A stretch of DNA of 64,000 bases from Microbacteriaceae bacterium MWH-Ta3 (GTDB lineage Bacteria; Actinomycetota; Actinomycetes; Actinomycetales; Microbacteriaceae): positions 1,054,001-1,118,000 of the forward strand of contig QBKD01000001.1 in assembly GCA_003053925.1 (NCBI GenBank). The letters run 5' to 3'. The notes beneath the pieces were generated by a model that did no database searches, had not been told where the DNA came from, and worked only from the letters and a program-made list of their open reading frames with translations. The translations under genes were made by a program, and so were the position numbers. How positions within the stretch are numbered: the first letter of the stretch is position 1; each line of letters begins with the position of its first letter. Shown in pieces: positions 8,432 to 16,735 of the stretch.

Positions 8432-9579
8432 CCAACACGGTACGAGGCCGCGCGCCTCGGTGGGTGCTTCTGGCCGCCATCATTGTGGCGTCGCGTGTGG
8501 TGTCAACCGGCTGGTTGCTACTGTTTGCCGCGCGCCAGGGTGACAATGCCTGGACCGAGGCCCGCCCCTCGCTGTGGGATTTCTCGCGCATCTGGGATGC
8601 CCACTGGTATCGAATAATTGCCGAGGTGGGGTACCCCGCCGAGCTTCCCCTGACGGATTCCGGCGAGGTGGGTGAAAACGCGTGGGCGTTCATGCCGGTG
8701 TATCCGTTCCTGGTGCGGGCGCTCATGGCGGTCACGGGCGGTTCGTTTGCTGTGGTGTCGGTCATCGTGTCGGTGGCGGCCTTTGCCGCTTTCATCGTTC
8801 TGCTCGACCGACTGTTTCGCACCGTGCTTCCCGCGAGCCGGGCATTGGCGGCCGTCGCCGTGGTTGCTTTTTCGCCCGTCTCGCCGATCTTCCAGGTGGG
8901 GTACGCCGAGTCGCTGGGCATGCTTCTGGTGGTCGCCGTCCTATGGGCGGCCGCCCGCGGTCGGTTCGTCGTGGCTGCTGCCCTCATGGTTGTCGCCGCG
9001 CTGACACGTCCCGTGGGCGTGCCGCTGGCCCTCTGGGCTGGCATCATGCTCGTCGTAACCTGGCGGCGGTCGGACCGCAATCGACGAGGCTATGGCGCGC
9101 TGAGTGTGGTGGGCGCCTCCGCCGCTGCACTGTGGCCCGCCATCGCCTGGCTGGTTACAGGCCGGGTCTCGGCCTACCTCGACACCGAATTCGCGTGGCG
9201 TCGCGCCTACACCGACGGCCAGCATCTTCCGTGGGGGACTGGCTGGTGGCATTCCGCGCAGTGGTGGTTCCACGAGGCGGGACCGTGGGTTCTGGGTGCC
9301 ATCTCCCTCGTCGCGGTCGTCATCGCCGCTCTGCCGGCGACTCGGCGTATGGGGATGGTCCTCGGTGTGTGGACGGTGTCCTACCTGACCTATCTGGTGG
9401 TCGTGTTGTTTCCGCAGTCCTCAATTTTTCGGCTCTTGGCGCCGATGTTTCCGCTGGCCGTGCCGCTCGCGCGCACGCGGTGGTCGACCGGAATCGCGAT
9501 TATGGCGGGCATCCTGCTGCAGTATGCGTGGATCGATGCCTGTTGGCGGGTTTCCGATCTGGACTGGACACCCCCTTGA
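8413..9579 (+). CDS. integral membrane glycosyltransferase, PIG-V-like (GT-C)
   Basis: Product of 388 residues with about nine or ten hydrophobic membrane segments. The first large loop, RIWDAHWYRIIAEVGYP followed by AFMPVYPFLVRAL, resembles the Asp-containing loop of PIG-V type mannosyltransferases, which use a polyprenyl-phosphate sugar donor at the membrane. AYLDTEFAWRR and the later RLLAPMFPLAVPL fit the same family. The GTG start is inside dapE; no clearly better start exists. The acceptor is unknown; lipid or cell-wall glycan are plausible. Confidence 0.7.
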   Translation: MAGRGIANTVRGRAPRWVLLAAIIVASRVVSTGWLLLFAARQGDNAWTEARPSLWDFSRIWDAHWYRIIAEVGYPAELPLTDSGEVGENAWAFMPVYPFLVRALMAVTGGSFAVVSVIVSVAAFAAFIVLLDRLFRTVLPASRALAAVAVVAFSPVSPIFQVGYAESLGMLLVVAVLWAAARGRFVVAAALMVVAALTRPVGVPLALWAGIMLVVTWRRSDRNRRGYGALSVVGASAAALWPAIAWLVTGRVSAYLDTEFAWRRAYTDGQHLPWGTGWWHSAQWWFHEAGPWVLGAISLVAVVIAALPATRRMGMVLGVWTVSYLTYLVVVLFPQSSIFRLLAPMFPLAVPLARTRWSTGIAIMAGILLQYAWIDACWRVSDLDWTPP

Positions 9580-9637
9580 TTAGTCTTCAGGTGTGTTCTC
9601 TGGGATAATTAGAGAACAGATTCTGAAGGAGTTCCCA

Positions 9638-9808
9638 ATGGCCGCCATGAAGCCCCGCACCGGTGACGGACCGATGGAAGCAATCCGCGAGAAGAAGGAC
9701 CTCATCATCGTGAAGGTTCCCCTCGAGGGTGGCGGACGCCTCGTGGTGTCAGTCAAGGACGACGAAGCAGTGGCGCTTCGCGACGCACTGATTGGTGCTA
9801 TCGGTTAG
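9638..9808 (+). CDS. DUF3117 family small protein
   Basis: 56-residue protein beginning MAAMKPRTGDGPMEA and continuing VKVPLEGGGRLVVSV, which is the DUF3117 family found almost only in actinobacteria. Function unknown. The start is ATG 9638, preceded by GAAGGAG; the longer frame from 9593 has no signal. A possible -10 box TAATTA lies near 9606. The stop overlaps by 4 bases, tail to tail, the end of the methyltransferase gene. The same two genes are near neighbours in other actinobacteria. Confidence 0.88.
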   Translation: MAAMKPRTGDGPMEAIREKKDLIIVKVPLEGGGRLVVSVKDDEAVALRDALIGAIG

Positions 9809-10431
9809 TTCTTGACGAGAGTCAATACGCCGTCGCCGACGGGCATGACCGATGCGGTGACGGAGTCGTCAACCGCATAGTCGCCCAACACGGTGCGCAG
9901 TGCGCTCGTCACGGCATCCCGCTTGGCGGGGTTCGCCACCGATCCACCGTGCGATGCGTGGGGAACCACAACGACGCCACCCTGGCGCACGAGGCGCAGT
10001 GCGTGCTTGGTCAGTTCGACAACGTGCGCGGGATCTGCATCGACAACGACCAGGTCATACGATCCATCGTTCATGCGCGGCAGCACGTCAAAAGCATCAC
10101 CGCTGATGGTGCGCACGCGTGACGACGCGATACCCGCTTCGAGCATCAAATCGCGGGCAGTCTGCTGGTGGTCAACATCGGTGTCGATGGTCGTAATTGA
10201 GGCATCGGCTGTGCCGTGCAACAGCCACATTCCGCTGACACCCAACCCGGTTCCAATTTCCACAATCGCCTGCGCGCGCGTCATGGCGACAACGCTAGCG
10301 AGGTAGCTGCCAGTCGCGGGGGACACAGAGATTACTCCGTGGTCCAGTGCAACGGAGCGTGCGGCGCGGATGTGTTCGGGTTCGGGAGCGTAGTCCTCGG
10401 CCCACTTCGAAACCAGTTCGGCGTCAATCAT
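9805..10431 (-). CDS. O-methyltransferase (class I, SAM-dependent)
   Basis: 208 residues of the O-methyltransferase 3 family (catechol/caffeoyl-CoA type). The SAM-binding motif is IVEIGTGLGVSGMWLL, with the acidic residue in ITTIDTDVDHQ and the metal or substrate loop in YDLVVVDADP. It corresponds in position and type to the methyltransferase upstream of tatB in mycobacteria. The substrate is unknown. It has a strong GGAGG ribosome-binding site and is divergent from tatB with 59 bases between start codons. Confidence 0.88.
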   Translation of the reverse strand: MIDAELVSKWAEDYAPEPEHIRAARSVALDHGVISVSPATGSYLASVVAMTRAQAIVEIGTGLGVSGMWLLHGTADASITTIDTDVDHQQTARDLMLEAGIASSRVRTISGDAFDVLPRMNDGSYDLVVVDADPAHVVELTKHALRLVRQGGVVVVPHASHGGSVANPAKRDAVTSALRTVLGDYAVDDSVTASVMPVGDGVLTLVKN

Positions 10432-10478
10432 TGTGCCTCCTTTCCCTCAAGACTATGCGGTGAGGCCGCGGGCGGCGG

Positions 10479-10484
10479 TATTCT
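10479..10484 (+). promoter_or_regulatory. -10 box of tatB, leaderless type
   Basis: TATTCT is followed by six bases and the GTG at 10491. The intervening GGGGGA could also serve as a weak ribosome-binding site. Confidence 0.6.
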
Positions 10485-10490
10485 GGGGGA

Positions 10491-10856
10491 GTGTCCTTCG
10501 GTCTAACCTTTGAAAAGCTGCTGCTTATCGGCATTGTGGCGCTGTTGATCATTGGCCCCGACCGCCTGCCCGCCTTTGCTGCCCAGTTCGCGCGTCTGAT
10601 CAAGTCGATTCGTCAGATGGCAAAAGGTGCCGAACAGCGCCTCAAGGACGAAATGGGCGAGGACTTCAACGTGGAAGAACTGAAGAAGCTCGACCCGCGG
10701 CAGTACGACCCGCGGCGCATCATTCGCGAGGCACTTATCGACGACGAACCGGCAGCTCCCGCGCCGACGGCCACGCTACGCGAATCTGCCTATGCCCAGC
10801 GTCAGCGCAAGCTTGCGGAAAACGCTGAAACGCCCTACGACGGCGAAGCAACCTAG
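10491..10856 (+). CDS. tatB: Sec-independent protein translocase subunit TatB
   Basis: Component of the twin-arginine export receptor in the cytoplasmic membrane. The 121-residue protein has the classic layout: one N-terminal membrane helix (LTFEKLLLIGIVALLIIGPDRLP), a conserved Pro after the Gly, an amphipathic helix (AAQFARLIKSIRQMAKGAEQRLKDEMG), then a polar tail. The GPDRLP motif and tail length favour TatB over TatA. Its location between the O-methyltransferase and the MgtE-like and mrp genes is conserved in actinobacteria. Confidence 0.93.
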   Translation: MSFGLTFEKLLLIGIVALLIIGPDRLPAFAAQFARLIKSIRQMAKGAEQRLKDEMGEDFNVEELKKLDPRQYDPRRIIREALIDDEPAAPAPTATLRESAYAQRQRKLAENAETPYDGEAT

Positions 10857-10879
10857 CCGAAACTCGGCGGACACTCGGC

Positions 10880-11386
10880 CTAGGAGTCGAGTCGGTCCAT
10901 CACCGGCGCGATGGTGTCGAGCGACAACCGGGCGCGATCGGCTGTCCCCGCGGGAACAATCACGTCGTACGCGCTCGCGATGACGTGACTGGCCGAGGTG
11001 TATTCCTGGCGATTGCGTCGCACGGCGAAAAAGACCAGACGCAAAATGAGCCCGAGCCCCACGCCAATCGCCACCGAGGCGGGAACGAAGGCTGCGTTGT
11101 AGGTGTCGCTCGTGAGCGTCAACATGGCGCCGAAAAACATTCCGAACCACGCGCCGCTGATTGCACCGCTCAGTGCCACGCGGGCGTAGGTCAGCCGGCC
11201 CGTAATGCGCTCGACGGTGACAAGGTCACGACCGACAATCGCAATGTCCGCCATCGGGTGGTTGGCCTTGGCCAGCCGATTCACGACGGATTGCGCCTCG
11301 GTGCTGGTATCCAGCGTCATGAGAACATCGCCGCGCGGAACCCGTGTGGTGTCGGGGCGGCGGGGAAACAGTCGGGGAGTAGTCAC
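10880..11386 (-). CDS. YflT-type general stress membrane protein
   Basis: 168 residues. The N-terminal half (VLMTLDTSTEAQSVVNRLAKANHPMADIAIVGRDL) resembles the YflT / general stress protein 17M domain. Two Gly-rich hydrophobic segments follow (VALSGAISGAWFGMFFGAML and VPASVAIGVGLGLILRLVFF), of the glycine-zipper kind. The function is not known in detail. GTG start at 11386; CACAAT lies six bases upstream as a possible leaderless -10 box. Divergent from the MgtE-like gene, with 35 bases between starts. A similar protein occurs next to the MgtE-like gene in mycobacteria. Confidence 0.72.
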   Translation of the reverse strand: MTTPRLFPRRPDTTRVPRGDVLMTLDTSTEAQSVVNRLAKANHPMADIAIVGRDLVTVERITGRLTYARVALSGAISGAWFGMFFGAMLTLTSDTYNAAFVPASVAIGVGLGLILRLVFFAVRRNRQEYTSASHVIASAYDVIVPAGTADRARLSLDTIAPVMDRLDS

Positions 11387-11409
11387 CTCTGTATTGTGCC
11401 ACCCGCGGG

Positions 11410-11415
11410 TAGGCT
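11410..11415 (+). promoter_or_regulatory. -10 box of the MgtE-like gene, leaderless type
   Basis: TAGGCT, six bases, then ATG at 11422; no ribosome-binding site. Confidence 0.6.
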
Positions 11416-11421
11416 AAGGCT

Positions 11422-12687
11422 ATGAGCTCGTCACGTGTGTATGTAGCCCGACTTGCGGGGTGTTCGGTTTTCGACCCCTTCGGTGATCGGGTGGGCCGCG
11501 TGCGCGATGTCATCGTGGTGTACCGCACGTCGTCGGCTCCTGTCGTGGTCGGATTGCTTATCGAGGTTCCCGGGCGTCGCCGCGTGTTCCTGGGAATTAA
11601 CCGCGTCACCAGCATTCGCCCCGGCCAGATTCTGACAACCGGCCTGATCAACATGCGCCGTTTCGAGCAGCGCGGTGGTGAAGTGCGAATTTTTGCCGAA
11701 CTAATCGGCCGCACCATGGTGTTCCGCAATGGTTCCGGCAACTCCACCATCGAAGATGTCGCGATTGAAAGCAACGCCTTGGGTGAGTGGGGTGTAACCC
11801 AGTTGTACCTGCGCAAGCAGCGCGACAAGAATGCGTCGCTTTTTGCCAAGGGGCCCGCCGTGTTCGCGCGCTGGGACGAGGTCACGCCCGCCGAAGACAA
11901 CGGCGAATCACAAAGCGCCGAACACCTGGTGGCGTCGTACGCCGAACTGCTGCCTGCCGACCTCGCGGCCTCGATTCTGGATTTGCCGGAAGAACGCCGC
12001 ATCGAGGTTGCCGAAGAACTGTCTGATGAACGACTGGCCGACGCGCTGGAAGAGATGCCGGAATCGGAACAGGTCGAAATCATCCAGGGCCTCGACGACG
12101 ACCGCGCGGCCGACATTCTGGACCAGATGGAGCCCGACGACGCGGCCGACCTGATCGCGCAGTTGCCCAAGTCTCGTGGTGACTCGCTTCTGGAACTGAT
12201 GGACCCCGAAGAGGCCGAGGACGTGCGCTTCCTGCTGTCGTACGACCCCGATTCCGCCGGTGGTCTGATGTCGACCGAGCCCATCATTGTGTCCGCCGAA
12301 ACGACGGTGGCTGAGGGGCTCGCGCTGATTCGACGCAGTGAAATCACGCCCGCCATGGCGGCGTCGGTGTGTGTCACCCTGCCGCCCTATGAGTCGCCCA
12401 CTGGACGCTTCTTGGGCATGGTGCACTTCCAGCGCATGCTGCGGTACCCGCCTCAGACTCAATTGGGAACGCTGCTGGACGCCCGCGCCGAACCGTTGCT
12501 GGATGTCACGTCGGCGCACGATGTGGCCCGCACCTTCGCGAGTTACAACCTGGTGTCGCTGCCCGTAGTGGACGAACAACACCGCCTTTTGGGTGTGGTC
12601 ACCGTCGATGACGTTCTTGATCATCTGCTGCCGGACGACTGGCGCAACCCGTATTACGACACCCACGACACGGTAAAGGAGGCGTGA
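11422..12687 (+). CDS. MgtE N-domain / CBS-domain protein without a membrane channel
   Basis: 421-residue soluble protein. Residues 1-150 look like one or two PRC-barrel-type beta domains (VFDPFGDRVGRVRDVIVV). Residues about 165-285 form the alpha-solenoid MgtE N domain, with repeats LPADLAASILDLPEERRIEVAEEL and DDDRAADILDQMEPDDAADLI. Two CBS motifs close the protein (MSTEPIIVSAETTVAEGLALIRR; LVSLPVVDEQHRLLGVVTVDDVLDHL). The five-helix magnesium channel of true MgtE is absent, as in the mycobacterial Rv1232c type, so it more likely senses magnesium or nucleotides than transports. It overlaps nothing and is followed after one base by the DUF1003 gene. Confidence 0.85.
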   Translation: MSSSRVYVARLAGCSVFDPFGDRVGRVRDVIVVYRTSSAPVVVGLLIEVPGRRRVFLGINRVTSIRPGQILTTGLINMRRFEQRGGEVRIFAELIGRTMVFRNGSGNSTIEDVAIESNALGEWGVTQLYLRKQRDKNASLFAKGPAVFARWDEVTPAEDNGESQSAEHLVASYAELLPADLAASILDLPEERRIEVAEELSDERLADALEEMPESEQVEIIQGLDDDRAADILDQMEPDDAADLIAQLPKSRGDSLLELMDPEEAEDVRFLLSYDPDSAGGLMSTEPIIVSAETTVAEGLALIRRSEITPAMAASVCVTLPPYESPTGRFLGMVHFQRMLRYPPQTQLGTLLDARAEPLLDVTSAHDVARTFASYNLVSLPVVDEQHRLLGVVTVDDVLDHLLPDDWRNPYYDTHDTVKEA

Positions 12688-12688
12688 C

Positions 12689-13258
12689 ATGGACAAGGTT
12701 CCTGCCACCACCCCTCGCCGTCCCAGTGCACGCCGCCGGTCGGTCACCGTTGATTCGCAACTGAACGCACCCAAGGGCCTGCGCCAGTTGCGCGGCGGCC
12801 GCCGGTCGCAAGACCGCTTTGGTCGTGCCACCGAACTGGTCGCGCGCGGAATGGGTACGCCCTGGTTCCTGATCGGGCTCACCATGGTTGTGGTGGGATG
12901 GATGACCTACAACTCTCTGGTGCCTGCGCAGTTCCGTTTTGATTCCAGCGACCTGGGGTTCACCGCACTGACGCTGATCCTGTCGTTGCAGGCGTCGTAT
13001 GCCGCGCCTCTGATTCTGTTGTCGCAGAACCGCCAGGACGACCGCGACCGCGTGCAAATGGAACACGACCGCCAGCGTGCGGAGCGTAACCTTGCCGACA
13101 CCGAATACCTCGCGCGCGAGGTGGTGTCGTTGCGTTTGGCCATCAAGGATGTCGCCACCAAGGACTTCATTCGCGCCGAACTGCGATCGTTGCTGGAGGA
13201 ACTCGACCGGACCGATTCGTCGGCAACGGCCGAACCGCGTCGCCATGACAAGTCCTGA
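12689..13258 (+). CDS. DUF1003 membrane protein
   Basis: 189 residues with two membrane segments (TPWFLIGLTMVVVGWMTYN and LGFTALTLILSLQASYAAPLILLSQNRQ) followed by a charged coiled-coil-like region (DDRDRVQMEHDRQRAERNLADTEYLAREV). The LSQNRQDDRDR signature identifies the DUF1003 family, usually located next to MgtE-like genes in actinobacteria. Function unknown; a partner of the magnesium-sensing neighbour is an inference. The stop codon lies 14 bases inside mrp. Confidence 0.88.
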   Translation: MDKVPATTPRRPSARRRSVTVDSQLNAPKGLRQLRGGRRSQDRFGRATELVARGMGTPWFLIGLTMVVVGWMTYNSLVPAQFRFDSSDLGFTALTLILSLQASYAAPLILLSQNRQDDRDRVQMEHDRQRAERNLADTEYLAREVVSLRLAIKDVATKDFIRAELRSLLEELDRTDSSATAEPRRHDKS

Positions 13259-14342
13259 TTCGGTGCGCGCGGCGCTCGCCGCCGTGATTGACCCCGAGCT
13301 GCGCCGCCCCATCACCGAACTGGGTATGGTGGGCGACATTGCCGTGGATGCCGGTGACGCCTCGGTGCAGATCAAGTTCACCATCGCGGGCTGCCCCAAA
13401 AAGGATTCCATCGAATCCGATGTGCGGGCGACGATTCTGTCGGTCGAGGGGATCACGGGCGTCGAGGTGCGACGCGACGTCATGACCGATGCCGAACGAT
13501 CGCAGCTGACCGAGCTAATCCACGGCGGTCGTTCACCAGAAGACCGTTTTGGTCCCGATTCCCTGACCCGCGTTATCGCGGTGACCAGCGGTAAGGGTGG
13601 CGTAGGAAAGTCCACCGTGTCGGCAAACCTTGCGGTGGGCTTGGCCCAGCGCGGTCTCACGGTGGGTCTGATCGATATCGATGTCTTCGGGTTCTCGATT
13701 CCCGCGCTGATGGGAATCGAGGGCGAGAAGCCCACGCCGGTCGGTGCCATGATTCTGCCGCCCCGCGCCCACGATGTCGCGGTGATGTCGATTGGCATGT
13801 TCGTCGACCCGCACACGCCCGTATCGTGGCGCGGACCCATGCTGCATCGCACAGTACGCCAGTTCCTGGCCGATGTGCACTACGGCGATATCGATGTGTT
13901 GGTATGCGATCTTCCGCCGGGCACGGGCGACGTGGCCATCTCGTTGGGTCAGATGATTCCCCACGCCGATGTCGTGGTGGTCACGACGCCGCAAAAGGCT
14001 GCGGCCGATGTGGCGGAACGGTCTGCGCTTGTGGCACGGCAGATGGGTCAGCGCGTAATTGGTGTGGTGGAAAACATGTCCACCTTCATCGACGCATCGG
14101 GCACCGAGCGCAGCATTTTTGGCACGGGCGGTGGCGACGAGGTGGCCCGTCGGCTGGATGTTCCCGTGTTGGCGCGCATCCCGTTGTCCGAGCCTCTGCG
14201 TGAATCGGGCGACGAGGGCCAACCGCTGATTGTGGGCGACGCCGCCGACCCCGCGACCACGGCACTGAACGCTCTGGTCGATGCCGTGATGGCCACGCAC
14301 AAGCCGCGCGGCAATCGGTCGCTGCCGATTAGCCTCGGCTAG
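13245..14342 (+). CDS. mrp: iron-sulfur cluster carrier / P-loop ATPase Mrp (ApbC)
   Basis: 365 residues. An N-terminal MIP18/DUF59 domain (AALAAVIDPELRRPITELGMVGDI with IAGCPKKDSIESDV) is followed by the Mrp ATPase with the deviant Walker A ISGKGGVGKST type motif (TSGKGGVGKSTVSANLA), LIDIDVFGFSIP and LVCDLPPGTGDVAISL. It is thought to bind and transfer iron-sulfur clusters. The C-terminal CxxC of many homologues is missing (VENMSTFIDASG), as often in actinobacteria. ATG 13245 is used; the frame extends upstream only inside the DUF1003 gene. The stop region overlaps the opposing aminopeptidase by 14 bases. Confidence 0.92.
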   Translation: MTSPDSVRAALAAVIDPELRRPITELGMVGDIAVDAGDASVQIKFTIAGCPKKDSIESDVRATILSVEGITGVEVRRDVMTDAERSQLTELIHGGRSPEDRFGPDSLTRVIAVTSGKGGVGKSTVSANLAVGLAQRGLTVGLIDIDVFGFSIPALMGIEGEKPTPVGAMILPPRAHDVAVMSIGMFVDPHTPVSWRGPMLHRTVRQFLADVHYGDIDVLVCDLPPGTGDVAISLGQMIPHADVVVVTTPQKAAADVAERSALVARQMGQRVIGVVENMSTFIDASGTERSIFGTGGGDEVARRLDVPVLARIPLSEPLRESGDEGQPLIVGDAADPATTALNALVDAVMATHKPRGNRSLPISLG

Positions 14343-15780
14343 CCAACCACGCTTCGACCGCATCCACGGTGCGCGGGATGCCCGCGGACAGATTTTCGGC
14401 ACCGGTTGCGGTCACCAGGATATTGTCTTCGATACGCACGCCGATGCCGCGAAATTCCTCGGGTACGGTCAGATCATCGGGCTGGAAGTACAGGCCTGGC
14501 TCGATGGTGAAGACCATGCCCTCGGTCACCACGCCATCGAGGTACATGTCGCGACGCGCCTGAGCACAATCGTGCACATCGATTCCCAGGTGGTGGCTGG
14601 TGCCGTGCACCATATAACGGCGGTGGTACTGAAGCTCGGGTGCGAGCGATTCCGCGGCCGACACGGGCAGGAAGCCCCACGCGGCGGTGCGTTCGGCGAT
14701 GACTTCCATGGCTGTGCGGTGAATATCGCGAAACACGATTCCCGGCTTCACCATGGCAAAGGCGGCGTCGGCGGCATCGAGAACGGCCTGGTACACCTCG
14801 CGTTGCACCTCGCTGAATCGTCCCGACACGGGCAGTGTGCGCGTGATGTCGGCGGTGTACAGGCTGTCAAGTTCAATACCCGCATCGACCAGTATGAGAT
14901 CGCCGGGAACTACGGGGCCGTCATTGCGAGTCCAGTGCAGGATGCAGGCGTGGGGGCCACTGGCCGCGATGGTGTCGTAGCCCACCGCATTGCCCTCTGC
15001 GCGGGCACGGCGGGCAAAGGTGCCCTCTACCAGGCGCTCGCCACGCGTGTGGGCCACAATCTGGGGCAAATCGGCAATGATGTCGTCGAAGCCCACCTTC
15101 GTGGCCGCAACCGCCGCGCGCATCTCGGCAATTTCGAACGAGTCCTTGACCAGTCGCGCCTCGGAGGCGGCACGCGCCAGGTCATCATCGTGCGGTGCCT
15201 CGGCGCCGCGAATGCTATCCAGGTGTGCGGCAAGTGCGGGATCGCCCTCGCGAATAATAGCCGTGACGGCGGTGAGGTTCGCCCACACGTGGTCGATGTC
15301 GCCCAGATCGGCAACGGCGATTCCCAGGTCGGCAGCGACGTCTTGGGGAGTGGGGCGGGGGCCAATCCAGAATTCACCGATATCGGCATTGGCGTAGAAC
15401 TCGGTGGTGCCCCGGCCCGCGGGGAATCGGTAATACAGGGTGGCGTCATGGCCCGATTCGGTGGCGGTCATGACCAGTACGCTGCCCGGCACGGTGTCCG
15501 AGGCCCACCCGGTGTAATACGAGAACGCGCTGTGTGCGCGGTACGGGTAGTCGGTGTCGTTCGACCGTTGCTTGGGGTTCCCCGCGGGAATCACGAGGGT
15601 AATGCCAGCGAATTCCGCCGACAGGTGTGCGCGCCTCGTCGCGGCAAAGGCGGCCTGTTCGCGGGCGCTCGTGGTGGCGGGGGTGCGTTCCGCCCAGTTG
15701 CCCGATATGAAGTTCTGGAACTCTTCCGAATACGGGGTGGTCGAACGGTTTTCGGCGTTGCTGGGCTGTGCATCGGACAT
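14329..15780 (-). CDS. pepP: Xaa-Pro aminopeptidase (M24B)
   Basis: 483-residue cytosolic metalloaminopeptidase removing N-terminal residues before proline. An N-terminal aminopeptidase-P domain (residues about 45-190) precedes the pita-bread fold. The five metal ligands are visible: LILVDAGIELDSLYTADITRTLP (two Asp), MVHGTSHHLGIDVHD (His), FTIEPGLYF (Glu) and GIGVRIEDNILVT (Glu). The start is ATG 15780; the frame is open to 16131 but that part lies opposite the PHP gene and lacks a start signal. CAGACT sits six bases before the ATG as a near-consensus leaderless -10 box. Confidence 0.92.
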   Translation of the reverse strand: MSDAQPSNAENRSTTPYSEEFQNFISGNWAERTPATTSAREQAAFAATRRAHLSAEFAGITLVIPAGNPKQRSNDTDYPYRAHSAFSYYTGWASDTVPGSVLVMTATESGHDATLYYRFPAGRGTTEFYANADIGEFWIGPRPTPQDVAADLGIAVADLGDIDHVWANLTAVTAIIREGDPALAAHLDSIRGAEAPHDDDLARAASEARLVKDSFEIAEMRAAVAATKVGFDDIIADLPQIVAHTRGERLVEGTFARRARAEGNAVGYDTIAASGPHACILHWTRNDGPVVPGDLILVDAGIELDSLYTADITRTLPVSGRFSEVQREVYQAVLDAADAAFAMVKPGIVFRDIHRTAMEVIAERTAAWGFLPVSAAESLAPELQYHRRYMVHGTSHHLGIDVHDCAQARRDMYLDGVVTEGMVFTIEPGLYFQPDDLTVPEEFRGIGVRIEDNILVTATGAENLSAGIPRTVDAVEAWLASRG

Positions 15781-15786
15781 GGTTCT

Positions 15787-15815
15787 AGTCTGGCACGCGC
15801 GCCCAACTTTAGACT
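15787..15815. promoter_or_regulatory. divergent leaderless promoters of pepP and the PHP gene
   Basis: TAGACT at 15810-15815 is six bases from the ATG at 15822. On the minus strand CAGACT (15792 to 15787) is six bases from the ATG at 15780. The start codons are 41 bases apart. Confidence 0.55.
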
Positions 15816-15821
15816 GAAGCA

Positions 15822-16706
15822 ATGACCGATGCCCGAATCGACCTGCACCTGCATTCCCATCATTCCGATGGCAGCGAATCGCCCGCGGTCGTTGTGCAGA
15901 CGGCACACGAACTCGGCATCGATGTTGTCGCTCTGACCGATCACGACACGACGGCGGGATGGGACGAGGCGCGGCGCGAGTGCGATCGGTGGGGAATGTC
16001 GTTCGTGCCTGGGATCGAACTGTCGGCCAGCGTGCCCGGTGGCAGTGTGCATGTGTTGGCGTATGGCCCGGACCCTCGGAACGCCGACCTTTCGGCAACG
16101 TGTGCGCGCATCCGCGAGTCCCGCGAATCACGAATTGACCGCATGATCGACGCCGTGACCGTCGACTACCCCGAGGTCACGCGCGAACTGGTGTACTCGT
16201 TCGTACAGTCAGGAGCAACGCTGGGCCGGCCCGTTATTGCACGGGCGCTCGTTTCTGTGGGGATTGTCGAGACTGTCGATGCCGCATTTGCGTCGATTCT
16301 TGCGCCGGGTTCGTCCTATTACGCCACGCACTTTGCGCCGAGCGTGACCGAGGCCATCGGCCTGATTCGCGCGGCCGGTGGCGTGCCGATCATGGCGCAC
16401 CCGTGGACCGAGGGCCGCACCTCGATGGTGTTCGAGGAAAAGGGCGACGACGCCGTATTCGCGCTCTTCGCCGACCTCAAGGCTGCGGGTTTGGCGGGGC
16501 TTGAAATCGATCACACGGAAAACACCGCGCGCGGAATCGAGCGGATGCGCGAGTTTGCGCGGCGCCTGGACTTTATCGTGACGGGCAGCAGCGACTACCA
16601 CGGTCGTGGAATGAAGACGGTTATGCCGGGCGCGCGAACGACCGCACCGGACATGCTGGACCGCATTGTGGCCGAAGCCACGGGCACGCCCATCACCATT
16701 CGATAG
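15822..16706 (+). CDS. PHP-domain phosphoesterase
   Basis: 294-residue metal-dependent phosphoesterase with all PHP motifs: DLHLHSHHSDGSESP, ALTDHDTTAGW, FVPGIELSA, IMAHPW, GLEIDHTEN and GSSDYHG. The family includes 3',5'-nucleoside bisphosphate phosphatases and 5'-3' exonuclease-like RNases (RnaAM/YciV); length and motifs fit that group, which recycles pAp or trims RNA ends. The exact substrate cannot be decided from sequence alone. Preceded by a leaderless-type promoter. Confidence 0.88.
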   Translation: MTDARIDLHLHSHHSDGSESPAVVVQTAHELGIDVVALTDHDTTAGWDEARRECDRWGMSFVPGIELSASVPGGSVHVLAYGPDPRNADLSATCARIRESRESRIDRMIDAVTVDYPEVTRELVYSFVQSGATLGRPVIARALVSVGIVETVDAAFASILAPGSSYYATHFAPSVTEAIGLIRAAGGVPIMAHPWTEGRTSMVFEEKGDDAVFALFADLKAAGLAGLEIDHTENTARGIERMREFARRLDFIVTGSSDYHGRGMKTVMPGARTTAPDMLDRIVAEATGTPITIR

Positions 16707-16735
16707 GGCCCCTAGGCCGCCACCGATGGCGCTGC

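Noticed and set aside
15781-16131. N-terminal extension of the Xaa-Pro aminopeptidase frame by 117 codons
   Set aside because: It lies opposite the PHP gene, is low-complexity and lacks a start signal; ATG 15780 has a -10-like box six bases upstream.
16716-16731. Small hairpin (CGCCA-loop-TGGCG) between the PHP and GT-B genes
   Set aside because: Only five base pairs and no T tract; too weak to call a terminator.
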